Assembly: GCA_964019155.1 (NCBI GenBank)
Contig: OZ025241.1
Coordinates: forward strand, 27,476,559-27,540,558
Origin: Osedax fenrisi
Taxonomy: Eukaryota; Annelida; Polychaeta; Sabellida; Siboglinidae
Reading direction: 5' to 3'
Length of the DNA stretch: 64,000 nt
A model generated the notes under the pieces. That model was not told where the DNA came from. It searched no databases and saw only the letters and a list, made by a program, of their open reading frames with translations. Below are positions 36,827 to 50,039 of this stretch, one piece after another; the stretch's first letter is position 1; every line of letters starts with the position of its first letter. A program made the position numbers and the translations under genes.

Positions 36827-39800
36827 AAATATTTTGTCGGAATTTTTTGAAATATATTTTAAATATTATTTGACATTTTATTAAAAAAATGTATACATTT
36901 ATTAAAAATATTTTTTAATATTTTTAAATATTTATCAACTAATTTATTAAATATTAAAAAAAAAATATTTTTCTACATTTCCAAAAAAAAAATATTTTTA
37001 TAAATAACATTCTTAATAAATCAATTGATAATTATATCTACAAATGTAAAGCCCCAATGTATACAATTATTTATTAATTATAATTAAATATTTCCAAATA
37101 ACAAATTATATTTTTATAAATAATTAAAAGTCTTAAATATTACAACTATTATCTTTATTACAGTCTGATTCAACATAATCGTGAATGGTGGTTAAAGTAT
37201 CTTTAAAAGATGAGACGATTTCAATGTACTCAATACTACAAGATGAATTATGTAATGTTAGTATGAATGAACTATAATATATACCTCAATTAGTTATTAT
37301 CTGTAATGATAAATAATTTAAATTATATCTTTATACAAATTAAAAAGCCCTCCATAATATAAAATTATTTATATTTTATTTTATTTACTAATTAATAAAT
37401 AATTAAAAGCCCCTCATAAATAATGGGAATTTTTTTGAAATATATTTTAAATATTTTTTGATATTTTATAAAAAAAATTTATAAATGTATTATTAAAAAT
37501 ATTTTAAATTATTTTTTGAAATATATATCCACTAATTTATTAAATATTAAAAAAATATATTTTTCTACATAAATAAAAAATAACAATTAATAATTTACAA
37601 AACATTTTTTTAAAATAAATAATATGCCTTTCTTAATAAATCCCTCATCAATTAATAATTATATCTACAAATGTAAAGCCCTCATGTATACAATTATTTA
37701 TTAATTATAATTAAATATTTCCAAATAAAAAATTATATTTTTATAAATAATTAAGTCTAAATATTACAACTATTATCTTTATTATAGTCTGATTCAACAT
37801 AATCGAAATGGTGGTTAAAGTATCTTTAAAAAATGAGAAGATTTCCCTATACTCAATACTACAAGATGAATTATGTAATGTTAGTATGAATGAACTATGT
37901 ATGTATGTATGAACTATAATATATATCTCAATTAGTTATTATCTGTAATGATAAATAATTTAAATTATATCTTTATACAAATTAAATATCCCTCCATTAG
38001 GGTGGCTCGTCAGTCATTAAATATGTTGCTTCAGTAAAAACTATAAACATATAATATATATAAACAGTAGTGTATCAACTACAAATTGTGTTATACTCAA
38101 TTGAGTTGTCAATATGATGTTTAATAACATTTTATAGGAAAAATATTTGTTTTATAATTAAATTTACTGCGCATGCGTAACATTTATTTATCTTTAGTTT
38201 TACCTTGACAACCAATTAAATGATATCGTCTTTTACTTTATTTATATATTTAATATGCATTTAAGAGACTTAAGTATATTTAATTCAAAATATGGATCTA
38301 ACAAAATCAGATTTTAAATTTTGTATAGTTAAAAATATTTTTATTTTTTTTAAATTAGAAAAAAATATAATATAAAAATGTTTTTATTGCATTCATCTCA
38401 ATGATAATAAAATTATATTATGGTAAAAAAAAATAAAATTGACTAGGTCGTAGACATTTTTTATTCATCTTTCCTTGAAAATATTTATTTTTTCTATAGA
38501 AATCATTAAAATTCAAATTATTCCTAGAAAAATATTTGAACACATTTTTTTTTATAATCACACAGTAAATATATATTATACATTTATTAAGAATAAAATA
38601 AACTTGATCTTAATTTTATTTTTGATTAAAAACAAAAAACCAAAAATATTCAATAAATAATAAACATAAAAAGTTTAATCCTAGAAATGATAAAATTATA
38701 AAGAAATTATTATTTAAAAAAAAAAAATGTCAGCTATTCTGTTAATAATATTTAATTCTAGTACATATATATCATATGACAAAATTCATTAATAGGAATA
38801 TATTAAAAAATGTATTGAATTAATTTTGTATCTACTCCATTATAAGATTTCCTATCAATCCTATGTTAAAATTAAAAGTCATATTGACTATTCAATATTT
38901 TACGAATTAAGTTAATTTTTTTTTTATTGAATTATATTACATGTTTTCTAATATTATCTTACTGAAGCTATAAATTACCCTCCATAATATACAATTATTT
39001 ATATTTTATTTTATTTACTAATAAATAATTAAAAGCCCCTCATAAATAATGAGAATTTTTTTGAAATATATTTAAAATATTTGTTGACATTTTATAAAAA
39101 AAAATTTATACATTTTAATAAAAATATTTTATAATATTTTTTGAAATATAATATCATAAATATAATAATATCATAATAATAATATAATATAATATCCACT
39201 AATTTATTAAATATTAAAAAAAAATGTATACATAAATCAAAAAACCTAATAATTAATAATTTCCAAAACAAAATATTTTTATAAATAACATGTCTTTCTT
39301 AATAAATCCCTCCAGTTAATAATTATATCTACAAATGTAAAGCCCTCATACAATTATTTATTAATTATAATTAAATATTTCCAAATAAAAAATTATATTT
39401 TTATAAATAATTAAAAGTCTTAAATATTACAACTATTATCTTTATTACAGTATGATTCATCATAATCGAGAATTGTGGTTAAAGTTCTTTAAAAGATGAG
39501 AAGATTTCCCTGTACTCAATACTACAAGATGAATTATGTAATGTTAGTATGAATGAACTATAATATATACCTCAATTAGTTATCTGTAATGATAAATAAT
39601 TTAAATTATACAAATTAAAAAGATCTCCATAATATAAAATTATTTATATTTTATTTTCTTTACTATTATTAATTAACTATTTCCATAGAAAAAATTATAT
39701 TTTAATAAATAATTAAAAGCCCCTCATAAATAATTAAAAGATAACATTATTTATTAATTATTATCTAATAAATATTACATTTATTTTTTAATATATTTAT

Positions 39801-39880
39801 TACAGTCTGAACTAAGTACTTAAGAATGGTGGTTAAAGTTCTTAAATAGATGAGAAGATTTCCCCAATCGAAGTTTCGAC
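36827..39880 (+). repeat. Cluster of ~600-bp diverged repeats
   Basis: A unit with TATCTTTATTACAGTCTGAT, GTGGTTAAAGT and ACTACAAGATGAATTATGTA recurs at about 37150-37300, 37770-37930, 39430-39570 and, in part, 39790-39860. Units are joined by AATTAAAAGCCCCTCATAAA. A 1-kb stretch at 37990-38970 interrupts the series. No coding frame. Satellite-like or a nested element. Confidence 0.7.
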
Positions 39881-40009
39881 CAACGATATTGGCCAGGCAA
39901 TTGGAGATTTATTGTGGCATAGGTCTAACAAAAGACTTAAACCAAATAAATGTTTAAATGATGTAATGTTTTATTTCTATTTTCATATAATATATACGTA
40001 AACAAATAA

Positions 40010-40215
40010 GTATGTCTTCACTGTCCTCAAGACTCACTGTCCTTACTGCACTGTCCTCAAGACCGTCGTCTGTGTAGTGGGTTCCAATGTAATACTTCAA
40101 TCACTTATGTTTCTCCAGCAGTGACCGGAGTACCTCAGTCGTTGTTCGCGTATTGTATCGGTTATTCTTGGAATGCTGCCTAGAACTCATTATTTGTTAT
40201 GTGGTCTCTCCATGA
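40010..40215 (-). mobile_element. LINE C-terminal fragment
   Basis: The minus strand reads WRDHITNNEF, then an RRLRYSGHCWRN-type block and LHWNP, the conserved tail of the same lineage seen at 56555-57330. It ends near the start of the 56-bp tandem array. Confidence 0.6.
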
Positions 40216-40245
40216 TTTGATTAGTTAAATTTTATATATAATAAA

Positions 40246-40797
40246 CATAATATGAATGTAGAATTTACTAGTACAAGCTATGTAGAATCTATATCGAAAT
40301 CATGTAACCAGCCACATAATATGAGTGTAGAAGCTATGTAGAATCTATGTCTAAATCGTGTAACCAGCAACATAATATGAGTGTAGAAGCTATGTAGAAT
40401 CTATGTCTAAATCGTGTAACCAGCAACATAATATGAATGTAGAAGCTATGTAGAATCTATGTCTAAATCGTGTAACTAGCAACATAATATGAGTGTAGAA
40501 GCTATGTAGAATCTATGTCTAAATCGTGTAACCAGCAACATAATATGAATGTAGAAGCTATGTAGAATCTATGTCTAAATCGTGTAACTAGCAACATAAT
40601 ATGAGTGTAGAAACCATGTAGAAATTATGTAGACAGTTATGTTGATAAATTGTCAGCTTTTTCTACATAAAATCTACATAATATGTTGATGGAACTACAT
40701 AGATTCTACATGGTATCTACGTATATTATGTTGTAGCCGTATGTACCATCTTCATTGAATCCATGTACTTTTAACATAAATTGTTTGTAGGGTTACC
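40246..40797 (+). repeat. 56-bp minisatellite, about 6 units, with a unique tail
   Basis: CATAATATGAGTGTAGAAGC recurs at 40315, 40371, 40427, 40483, 40539 and 40595. The tail (about 40620-40797) has ATCTACATAATATG-type inverted motifs and ends AATTGTTTGTAGGG, the complement of the start of the 24155 array. Confidence 0.88.
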
Positions 40798-40824
40798 TTT
40801 GAAGTATTGTGTTTATACTCATTG

Positions 40825-40875
<51 letters not shown>

Positions 40876-40974
40876 TAAATACTACGACAATCGTATACCC
40901 TTACAACAATATACTGTTGTAAGGCGTATACGCGATCTCTAGACGCTAAATTACCTCTCCCCGCTCGCTCACAG

Positions 40975-41121
40975 ATGATAGATCCTTCGTTGACATTTCG
41001 TCCCGAGAAGGGTACCCAGTTATTCCGTGACTACAGCGAAGACAACCAACTCATCGACCGAGTGAAGCGAACCTACGTTACCATGCATACCGAACAGACT
41101 GTACAGTTCGTAGACGGGATG
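40975..41121 (+). CDS. MIOX: MIOX exon 2
   Basis: Acceptor ctcacag; 49 codons starting MIDPSLTFRPEKG and including FRDY and THMHTEQTV-like helix residues (YVTMHTEQTVQFVDGM). Donor gttagt, phase 0. Confidence 0.93.
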
Positions 41122-42371
41122 GTTAGTCTGTGTGTTGTTTGTGTGTGGTTACGCAACTGATGACGCAATACTTCGAGTGATGACATGTATTCGTATAATT
41201 ATAATATATATATATTATAAATATATCTCGATATTCAGGTATCGAGATATACGGCATTTAGTTTATTATGAAGTTATAATAATGATAATTTGTTTTCAAT
41301 AATGTAAATATATCCCATTAACTTTAAATAGCATAATATTTTATTGTATCTTTAACTTATAATGTTTAATTCTGAATAATCAAGAGTGTTACGTATTGTA
41401 TTTGATTGACATATGCCAACGTGGGTAACTTACTTTGTTATATATAGAATACATTGGTATTTATTGATACTCATCAACTTAATCAACTGATATAGATACT
41501 AGTTATATAAATCGATTAATACGTAGGTGTATTCGTAAAGATAGCATTTACATGTACATCATGTAAAGATAGAATTTACATGTACATCATGTAAAGATAG
41601 CATTTACATGTACATCATGTAAAGATAGCATTTACATGTACATCATGTAAAGATAGCATTTACATGTACATCATGTAAAGATAGCATTTACATGTACATC
41701 ATGTAAAGATAGCATTTACATGTACATCATGTAAAGATAGCATTTACATGTACATCATGTAAAGATTATTCTTCTAATTAAGAATTCGGATTTTTTTAAT
41801 TTACTAATTTATAGAAGTATGATTGGTTTAAATGTCAATCTTATATTTTTATTATGGTATATGTTATATATTTTAATAAGTCCCCTACAGCCATATCATG
41901 GTTTCTAGTTATGTAAATATTATATATATATATGATTTATAATTACACATAAATCACTGATCATGACATATATTTGTCATGATGCAGATATTTAAATGAT
42001 GTTATAAATGATATGTTAAATATAATTTAAAGTATACTTTATAATTATAATTACAATATAATCCAGCTAAATAAATTAGTTGTTTAAATAATATTGATAA
42101 TATGGATTCGTTGATAATATTAAAAAAAATATCATTATCTCAATGAATATATTATGTTTATTATTAGTATTAGTAATTTATATAGGTCAACAGTTATACA
42201 TGAGTTATTAATATCATTAGTAGATATATTTGTATTTACAACATGTATACTCTTATATATTTAAGTCATACTTAAATTGTTGTCATATTATATTCATATT
42301 ATTATGTATATAGGTTAACCTAAATAATTAATTAATATATACATTAAAATAACCATTAATTAATTAAAATG

Positions 42372-42407
<36 letters not shown>

Positions 42408-42686
42408 AATGTATTCTTTTTTTGAAAGTAAGACCACGAATCCAGAATATAGGTTGATTATATGATATATTATATTGGTATATAGTTGTTAATTAATAAA
42501 TAACATAATCACTAATGACTAAACCTATAAACACGTAAACATAAATGTGATTAATATGTAATTGATATCATGTGAAGTGATATCATGTGAAGTGATAATA
42601 TTCACTTACTGTATATCGTTGTTTACGGTTAATTTCGTTATATGATTAATGTATTCGTCTCATATTGTATACATGTGTGGGTCATC

Positions 42687-42737
<51 letters not shown>

Positions 42738-43521
42738 TATATATATATGCATATATATGTATAATAATATATATTTATAATATTTGTAATGTTAAACTAC
42801 AATACAAAGACAGATAAGTGGACGAAATTTGACCACTCCGAAATGACGATCTTAGAAGCCCTGGATTCATTGTCTGTGATTGTCGATGACAGTGACCCCG
42901 ATGTTATTATCAATTATTACAACGACAACAACAACAACAACAACAATACTATACTTACCTTACAATACGAGACAACCGTAATTATTATTAAATGTATGAT
43001 ACATATTAATAATGAGTAATTCAATTATGCGAAACAAATATTATATATATATATATATAAATAAATATATTAAATGATTAGATCTTTCCCTCGAAGGGAC
43101 ATTAAATCAAGTTGATTTTAAGTTAAATGACTTCAAATATGTATATATATAATGTTAAGAGGTTACCGCGGGTAGGAAGAAAGTGAATCACCGATGTATT
43201 AATATCAATAACATGACAGGTACAATACGTTATACATGTATCACGTGTTCAACTAGTAACGCCCCCTACAGGTCGACATTCCTAATGACGTTCACGCCTA
43301 TCAAACCGCCGAACGTCTGAGAGAAATCTACCCTGACCTAGATTGGCTGCACCTGATTGGTTTGATTCACGATATCGGTAAACTGATGATAACACACGGA
43401 GAACCTCAGGTTTTTAAATCTCAATATTTCCCGTGATGCACTTTTGTGAGTGATATATTTTAATATGTGGATGTGAATTTAGTGCTATATTTAATTCAAC
43501 TTCCTCATTTAATAACCATGG

Positions 43522-43554
<33 letters not shown>

Positions 43555-44703
43555 ATATATAGATATGCATACTGTGCAGTGAACACATATTTATTGACCT
43601 ATAGGTCCTATAGACCTATATATATATCCTTTATTCACCTCTCTTCTACTATTAAAACTGTAATAAATTATCTCTTTATTTAACCTCTCAAATACTTAAA
43701 TTAATTAAATTGTCTTATACTTACCATCTATTTAGACTATTTCCATCCTCATTTATAAAACTATTCATTTCCTCTCCTACTCTGTATTTTATATTATTAT
43801 ATATTATTATACGATATTACATTATGAATACATAACAACCCTATACTATATTATCTATATATATAGATCATAAATAACAACTCCCTAAGTATCCTTTTAA
43901 ATAGACTTTCATTAGACATAGTATTAGTAAGTGTACTTACACATCTATATCCAACACATATCCTGTAATCATTCAACGTATTAGATTGTTGACCACTACC
44001 GCCACCTATCCACAACATTATACTAAAGTGCAATTCTATTTCCATATCTTTAAGTTCCATCAAATAATATTAACATTAAACTCCCAGTCCTTCGGTAACG
44101 TTCTTCTAAATAGAGAACATATCTAATTTATTTAATTCCATTTTAATGTGATTCATTATTCATTTATTCTATTGGATAATTCATAAAATAAAATATTAAT
44201 AAGTAAATTTAAAATTATTTCTTTATCCTAATATTATTAAAATTGTTATCATTATTTATTATTTTTTTTTAAAGTGTATTATTAGAAACTTTAGTTATTG
44301 TATTACTCGCACTAGAGTTATAGTTGTAGTTGTGATAACATATCGTATACGCGTGAGGTATACATAGGTATACCTATATAAATGATGAAAGGCGTATATA
44401 ATAATATGGGCGTATTAAACTCTAACCCCTCCTCGACCAGTGGGCAGTTGTCGGCGATACATTTCCGGTGGGTTGTCAGTTTTCGGAAGACATAGTGTTC
44501 GGTAGAGAGAGTTTCAAAGCGAACGCGGACAACGGTCATCCCGTGTACAGGTTACCCCGCACAGAGTTACGTAATACGTGCAGGTCAAGGTCATCAGGCG
44601 TAACGTCATTACATAACCCGTACATTGTTATTGTTATTGTTATCGGATTTAGGTTTTTACACCGGGGTAATTATTGAAGCAGAGATTATCGAGATAATTA
44701 CCC

Positions 44704-44754
<51 letters not shown>

Positions 44755-45372
44755 TAAATACTGTATTAGCTAGCACAACTCTCTTCTCACTGTTAACACG
44801 ATTACAAGCCACACACTAACACAACTATACAACTATACTTAGTTCGCGTCTGGGTATATACAAAGAAAAGTGCGGTATACAAAATATTAAAATGTCATGG
44901 GGTCATGATGGTTTGTTATTACATAATAGTATTATTTAATCAATTATATACAATATATATATATTGTATATATATATATAATGTATATATTACAAAATAC
45001 AATGTAATATATATATAAAGTTTGTTTATAACTTATAGAATATTATATTTGTTTTATTCAAGATTTTGAAATATATTAATATTTCCGTCATTTGTATATC
45101 CTTAAATGTATTCGCCATCTATCGTCACATTACATTAATGACTAATACGTACTATACATTACATTACAGAATATCTGTATAGAGTGCTGAAGAACCACGC
45201 CGCCTGTACGTTACCCGACATAGGACTCTACATAATAAGGTACCACTCGTTCTACCCTTATCACACTTCCGGTCAGTACCGCTACTTCGCTGACCAATAC
45301 GACGTGGACAATCTCAAGTGGATTAATAAATTCAAGTTTACACCTATATATACGTAGTAAATATTCTATAGA

Positions 45373-45411
<39 letters not shown>

Positions 45412-46112
45412 CTGCCTGTGTGGCTCAGTGGCTAAGGTGTCAGACACACAAGCAGTAGGACACGGGTTCGAGCCTTCCCAGACCATTAATTAATTTTATA
45501 AAATGGGTCTTAAAATATTATTTAGAAGTGATCTTATATAATTGTGTATAAATAAATAATCGGTTTTCGTTAAAACCATGGATGCCTTAACACGAGAGCG
45601 TCTTTGAAGGGACATTAGATCCATATATGGTTATAAGTGAAAACTTCATCTAAGTTCTTCGATGGGATGAAAGGACTCCACAAAATAAAAATAACAATAA
45701 CAACAATAACACTATATATATATATATATATATATGTATTATAATATTACATGTTATCTAAATGTTGCTTTCGTTTAATTAATTTACTAGAATATAATAT
45801 AATTATATAAAAACTATATTAACAATATATTGTATATGTTAAATTAAATAATAAATTAAATTAATGCATATTAATCTATAGATATATATCCTATGTAATT
45901 AGGTTGTATAGAATTATATTGAATAATCTAATTAAATGTTGATATAATATGAAAATATGCTTAATTGTAGATATAATTAAATGTTATTAGATATCTAATA
46001 ATAGATATTATTAGATAGCTTTAATTATTATATAGTTTAGAAATTTTTTAAATTTATCTAAATTGTAGTTAAAATTACTTACGAATATTGTATATTATTA
46101 TAAAATACACTA

Positions 46113-46158
<46 letters not shown>

Positions 46159-46359
46159 TCTGTAGAGTTATTATAATACACTATATAATGACGTATACGT
46201 GTACCTAATGCTATATACTATAATACATCACGTACTACTTTGACCTCTAGCGAGTTCGACCTCTACTCGAAGGCTGACGTGTTGCCCAATCCGGCGTCAT
46301 TGAAACCATACTACCAAGGACTTATAGATAAATACATACCGGGAGTGGTGAAATGGTGA
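40975..46359 (+). CDS. MIOX: Myo-inositol oxygenase (MIOX), seven conserved exons
   Basis: Join 40975..41121, 42810..42902, 43272..43409, 44441..44550, 44843..44910, 45170..45335, 46251..46359: 831 nt, 276 residues plus TGA. MIOX is the cytosolic di-iron enzyme that uses O2 to cleave myo-inositol to D-glucuronate, the first step of inositol breakdown. The six iron ligands are present: His88 (NDVHAYQTAE), His113 and Asp114 (LIHDIGK), His184 (MSWGHDEY), His211 (RYHSFYP) and Asp244 (NEFDLYSK). Substrate-contact positions known from the mammalian enzyme are also kept: Arg18, Asp75, Asp78, Lys117, Asp132, Ser212 and Lys248. The reading ends YYQGLIDKYIPGVVKW, the normal C-terminus. Length is close to the 285 residues of the human enzyme, so the protein looks intact. 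A further 5' exon is likely because an AG acceptor precedes 40975. Confidence 0.95.
41535..41766 (+). repeat. 28-bp minisatellite, 8.3 units, in MIOX intron 2
   Basis: Perfect or near-perfect units GTAAAGATAGCATTTACATG plus TACATCAT. Each unit has an internal palindrome (TTACATGTA, ATGTACAT). Very low divergence indicates recent expansion. Confidence 0.92.
42810..42902 (+). CDS. MIOX: MIOX exon 3
   Basis: Thirty-one codons containing MTILEALDSLSVIVDDSDPD, the conserved MIOX substrate loop. The acceptor is tacaaag (phase 0); the cag 4 bp further on would break the frame. Donor gttatt. Confidence 0.92.
43272..43409 (+). CDS. MIOX: MIOX exon 4
   Basis: Acceptor cctacag; 46 codons with VDIPNDVHAYQTAE and the HD-domain motif LIHDIGK, ending HGEPQ. 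It carries three iron ligands. Donor gttttt, phase 0. Confidence 0.95.
44441..44550 (+). CDS. MIOX: MIOX exon 5
   Basis: Acceptor cgaccag; WAVVGDTFPVGCQF and on to HPVY, which matches the MIOX core directly after GEPQ. Donor gttacc, phase 2. Confidence 0.95.
44626..44704 (-). repeat. Hairpin-ended dispersed repeat, copy 2 (MIOX intron 5)
   Basis: Same sequence as the repeat at 2166-2247, with the tail (AACAAT)n on the minus strand, the tail type used by the SINE. A (TA)n tract follows directly. Confidence 0.6.
44843..44910 (+). CDS. MIOX: MIOX exon 6 (68-bp micro-exon)
   Basis: Acceptor atacttag; short exon encoding SRLGIYKEKCG then MSWGHD, with the fourth iron ligand. It is too short to stand out as an open frame and was found from the protein gap between exons 5 and 7. 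Donor gtttgt, phase 1. Confidence 0.92.
45170..45335 (+). CDS. MIOX: MIOX exon 7
   Basis: Acceptor attacag; EYLYRVLKNHAACTLPDIGL, then RYHSFYPYHTSGQY with the fifth iron ligand, ending KWINKF. Donor gtttac, phase 2. Confidence 0.95.
45412..45711 (+). mobile_element. SINE copy E, near full length, in MIOX intron 7
   Basis: Head GTGTGGCTCAGTGGCTAAGG, box B GGGTTCGAGCC, the full body and an (AACAAT)n-type tail. It inserted just after a (TA)n tract and lies in sense orientation within MIOX. Confidence 0.87.
46251..46359 (+). CDS. MIOX: MIOX exon 8 (stop codon)
   Basis: Acceptor cctctag; NEFDLYSKADVLPNP, then YYQGLIDKYIPGVVKW and TGA. It contains the last iron ligand, Asp, and the universal MIOX C-terminus. 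Confidence 0.95.
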
Positions 46360-46516
46360 TCTATTGTGGCGTGATGGGGCGGGATGACTATAGTTATATA
46401 GTTACCCGTGGATATAGACACACCGCACGGTGTACACTTTCAATGCAAATCTGAACGCAACATTCCATTGTTTGATATCATATGTAAACTATATACAAGC
46501 ATGCAAACTTATAACC

Positions 46517-46577
<61 letters not shown>

Positions 46578-48080
46578 CGTGTGTACTTATATTAAGTATT
46601 CATAATAACTGCTATGATTGTGAATTATATTGTTTACATCCTATAGTATATGCTATATTATATATAGGGTTTACATACAATCCTTATCAGATTGTCATGC
46701 ATCATATTATTAAATTATTTAATTAAAATATGTATTCAATTTAATATACACTTTCAATATTAAATATATTATTTATAATTGTTCTTTACATTGGGCTGGC
46801 CTTTATATTACCTATAAAGTTTAAACTATATTATGTTATTGTTCAAATAATAAAATAAAATATCAAATTTATTATTTAAATTATAATTGTAGAAATATAT
46901 GTAGATATATGTAGAAATTATCGATAATAAATACATACTTAACAATGATTTTAATTTACATTATAATATTACACCTCTGTAGATTACATTACTTTTACAT
47001 TGTAATATACATTATAAATTACTTACTTACTTACTTATATATATATATATATACGTGATGTATATAAATACATGGCTATAGTCTTCACGAGGTATCCACA
47101 AAAGGTATCTTACGGAACAGTTGTGTGTTATACTTATTAAACTAATGTACTATAATTTATTTACTACTTTCGTTATATATTTTGTAATATTATTATATAA
47201 ACTAAAATATAAATTATTGTTAACAATAAATTATAATACCTATATATAATGTAATGTAATACATCATAATTATGTATATATTCAGATATAGTATTGCATT
47301 AACGCATATATAACTACAATTAACAGACTATAAGTTAAATTAATATTTAAATTAATTAAATGATGCCATGGTATATTATTAGTAATAGGCATGCGATAGT
47401 TCAAGGGATCAGGATCGGCAAACTCTTCTTCGATATCCCCCTTGTACACTTATTCTTGTATCGTTGCTGATCCTCATTTCTTTACCCAAACCTATTCCAA
47501 TCCTGGATATTTGATCTTAACCAAATCGATGATTAATGCTAAATATATACATATATTTCAATCTTATAAGGTATTTTTTAGGCTTACAATTAAAATAATT
47601 GTTTAAATAAGTTAAATATATTGTTAATCACTTTAGTTCAATTAGTCTTAACATAAATACTTTTCTACTAATTCGTAAATAATGTATTATCTAAATATTG
47701 TGTTAAACGTAATAGTTTGGATAAAAGATAAAAGCATTATTAACATAATCAAATCTACACTCACTATATAAATATATCTTAAATTGTATACATCCGAATA
47801 GGTATACTATCACCATCTAATTAATATTAAAAACATGACATTAAATTACTATATAAAACCCTTGATACATTATTAAAAGGAAAAAATAAACTGTCCGTAA
47901 TATTAACCTTGCCCTCTTCTCTTATCAAACTGCCAACAACGATTAAGTATACTATGAATTATATAAACTCGCATACTAATTATGCGGTATAGCGCATCAT
48001 ATATTACAACAATAATGCAATTAATAGTTTTTAAATCCTTATATATAAGGATAGGTTATAACCTTGTAACCTTGTAACTT
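46360..48080. other. MIOX 3' flank, AT-rich, no gene seen
   Basis: Contains (TA)n tracts at about 46525 and a possible AATAAA. A less AT-rich patch at 47390-47530 has no clear frame. Confidence 0.5.
46849..46854 (+). promoter_or_regulatory. Possible polyadenylation signal of MIOX
   Basis: AATAAA, followed at once by a second overlapping copy, about 490 bp after the stop codon. Chance occurrence is likely in such AT-rich DNA. Confidence 0.3.
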
Positions 48081-48081
48081 A

Positions 48082-49013
48082 TAGGGGAAAGTAATACGGA
48101 CACTTTAACAATAAATGGACTTAACATTTTATGACTCGATATTTTTATTCAAAAATTAAAATTTATTAATATTATATGATTATAGATATTATTATGATTT
48201 TAAAATGTTATTTAATCTTTTTATTAAATAGACCCCGCGGGGGTGTCCGTATACGGACACCCTATATATCACTAGAGTATACTCAATACCCATATCCGAA
48301 TAAGGACAACCTATGTTATAATACGGACACCCTATATATCACTAGATAAACTATATATTATTGATGAAACTTAAAGATAAATTACAATTAATTTATTTAT
48401 AATTAATTGTATGAATAATTTAATATAATTAATTGATTTTTATTATTTTATTAATTAATACAATTTTTATTTATTTTTATTTATAAGTATCTAAATAATA
48501 ACATTTTTAGATTTAGCTTCATTGGTGGTATTAATATTATATCGCAAGCGATTTTAATGAAAATCATAATAGTTCACACGTTACGCACTGATTGGTTATA
48601 GGGTGTCCAATGGACACTGTCCATATTAAGACATCTAGAGAGTCCGTATTATAGACTTATATGACATCTAGATATATGCTTATAACTTAATTAATATTTG
48701 ATAACAATTATAGAAATTATGTATATAATGTTTAGAATGATTTAGTTTTTAATAATATTTTGTTATTTTTTATATCGATACATTTGTATATTCTTGAGAA
48801 GGTATTAATCATAAATTTAAAAACATAATACAAAAATCAGGTTATTGGATATATCAGTACTATTTTGAATAATAAAAATAAAAAATACTTATTTAGACTA
48901 TTCATATAATTATGAATATTTTATTCACTACAATTTTTTTGTAGGATTAATGTTTCTGATATACCGAGAGTGTCCGTATTCGGGTACTGTCCGTATTCGG
49001 TTACTTTCCTTTA
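48082..49013 (-). mobile_element. Family X transposon, copy 3
   Basis: Inverted copy: TAGGGGAAAGTAATACGGAC at the left, CGGTTACTTTCC at the right. It contains a perfect head-to-head pair of the motif at 48241-48262 (GGGTGTCCGTA and its complement) and repeated GGACACC sites at about 48328, 48600 and 48970. Confidence 0.75.
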
Positions 49014-49374
49014 AAAATTGATATTACATCTTAAAAACTAAATATATAACTTATAATAGTCTGCCTAGCATACACTGACCTGCAAAATAAATGCCTACCC
49101 CTCTCCAATTCCCACAAATACTAAAACACTTAATCATTATATCAATACTGAAAACGTCATTACTATAGTAATTAATTATAATTAATTATAATAACTCACT
49201 CCTTTAAAACTGCAAACTAATATCGAATTTATCTTTTTTATCTAACATCATAGAACAAATAATTTAAATCCATATCACGCGTAGTATCATGAATACTAAA
49301 TTATAAAATCTGAGAAAAATTAAATATAAACCAAATATCAATTACTTTACTTTACTTAATCCCTTGACTCGCGA

Positions 49375-49518
49375 AACGTAGGGGAAATCAATGAGCTGGC
49401 TATTATACAGTGCCGTCGCCATTCGTTGAGGTCGTGTAGATTCACCATTAAGTCAGACATAGTCATATTGTTCCTTTCTTTGATATCATCAATCCATTTT
49501 CTTTTTGGTCTATAGACC
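49375..49518 (-). mobile_element. LINE C-terminal fragment
   Basis: The minus strand reads RPKRKWIDDIKERNNMTMSD and then LHDLNEWRRHC, a typical polyprotein end. It stops exactly at a 58-bp perfect palindrome (49519-49576). Confidence 0.6.
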
Positions 49519-49576
49519 TATGGTTGAGGGTAATCGCAAATGTGGTATACCACATTTGCGATTACCCTCAACCATA
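49519..49576. repeat. 58-bp perfect palindrome, no spacer
   Basis: Left arm TATGGTTGAGGGTAATCGCA and on to GGTA at 49547, right arm its exact complement. The 12-bp palindrome GGTCTATAGACC abuts it at 49507-49518. It lies at the broken edge of a LINE fragment. Confidence 0.93.
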
Positions 49577-49977
49577 CCTTGGAGGTTGTTTTGCTGAGGT
49601 TATCATATACTATATCAATACTGATACTTAAATACTTGAACAACTAACGATATATCGTTTAGCACCCAACACAATCGTTACGTGATACTTATAGGGTAGA
49701 CAACTAGAAAGTGGACCCTCTATAGGGGTTCTATAGAACAACACCATATAACTATAAAACTACGTGTTCAATATATAATTAATATTTATAATTGATAATA
49801 AATAATATAGATATATTATATTAAAAATTTATAATAATAAATATTTATATTATTTGAGTAAACACATTTTTTTATAATACAAAAACCCGAATCACTCAAA
49901 CTCGGACAAAATAATTTCTTTTAATAGATTAATTAAATAAATATTTTATAATTAATTATTCATTTATATTATCATTA

Positions 49978-50027
<50 letters not shown>

Positions 50028-50039
50028 ATATATTGACAT

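Noticed and set aside
41535..41766. CRISPR-like array of 28-bp repeats
   Set aside because: The repeats are head to tail with no spacers, in an intron of an animal-type gene.
42789..43019. 76-codon open frame starting at an ATG
   Set aside because: Only 42810-42902 is coding (MIOX exon 3). The ATG upstream is intronic and the poly-Asn tail is a simple repeat after the donor.
44318..44539. Minus-strand open frame over MIOX exon 5
   Set aside because: Antisense shadow of a conserved exon.
45420..45490. tRNA gene
   Set aside because: Same SINE head with the SINE body and tail directly after it.
46430..46726. 98-codon open frame just after MIOX
   Set aside because: Its centre is an Ile/Tyr run from a (TA)n tract and the rest has non-coding composition.
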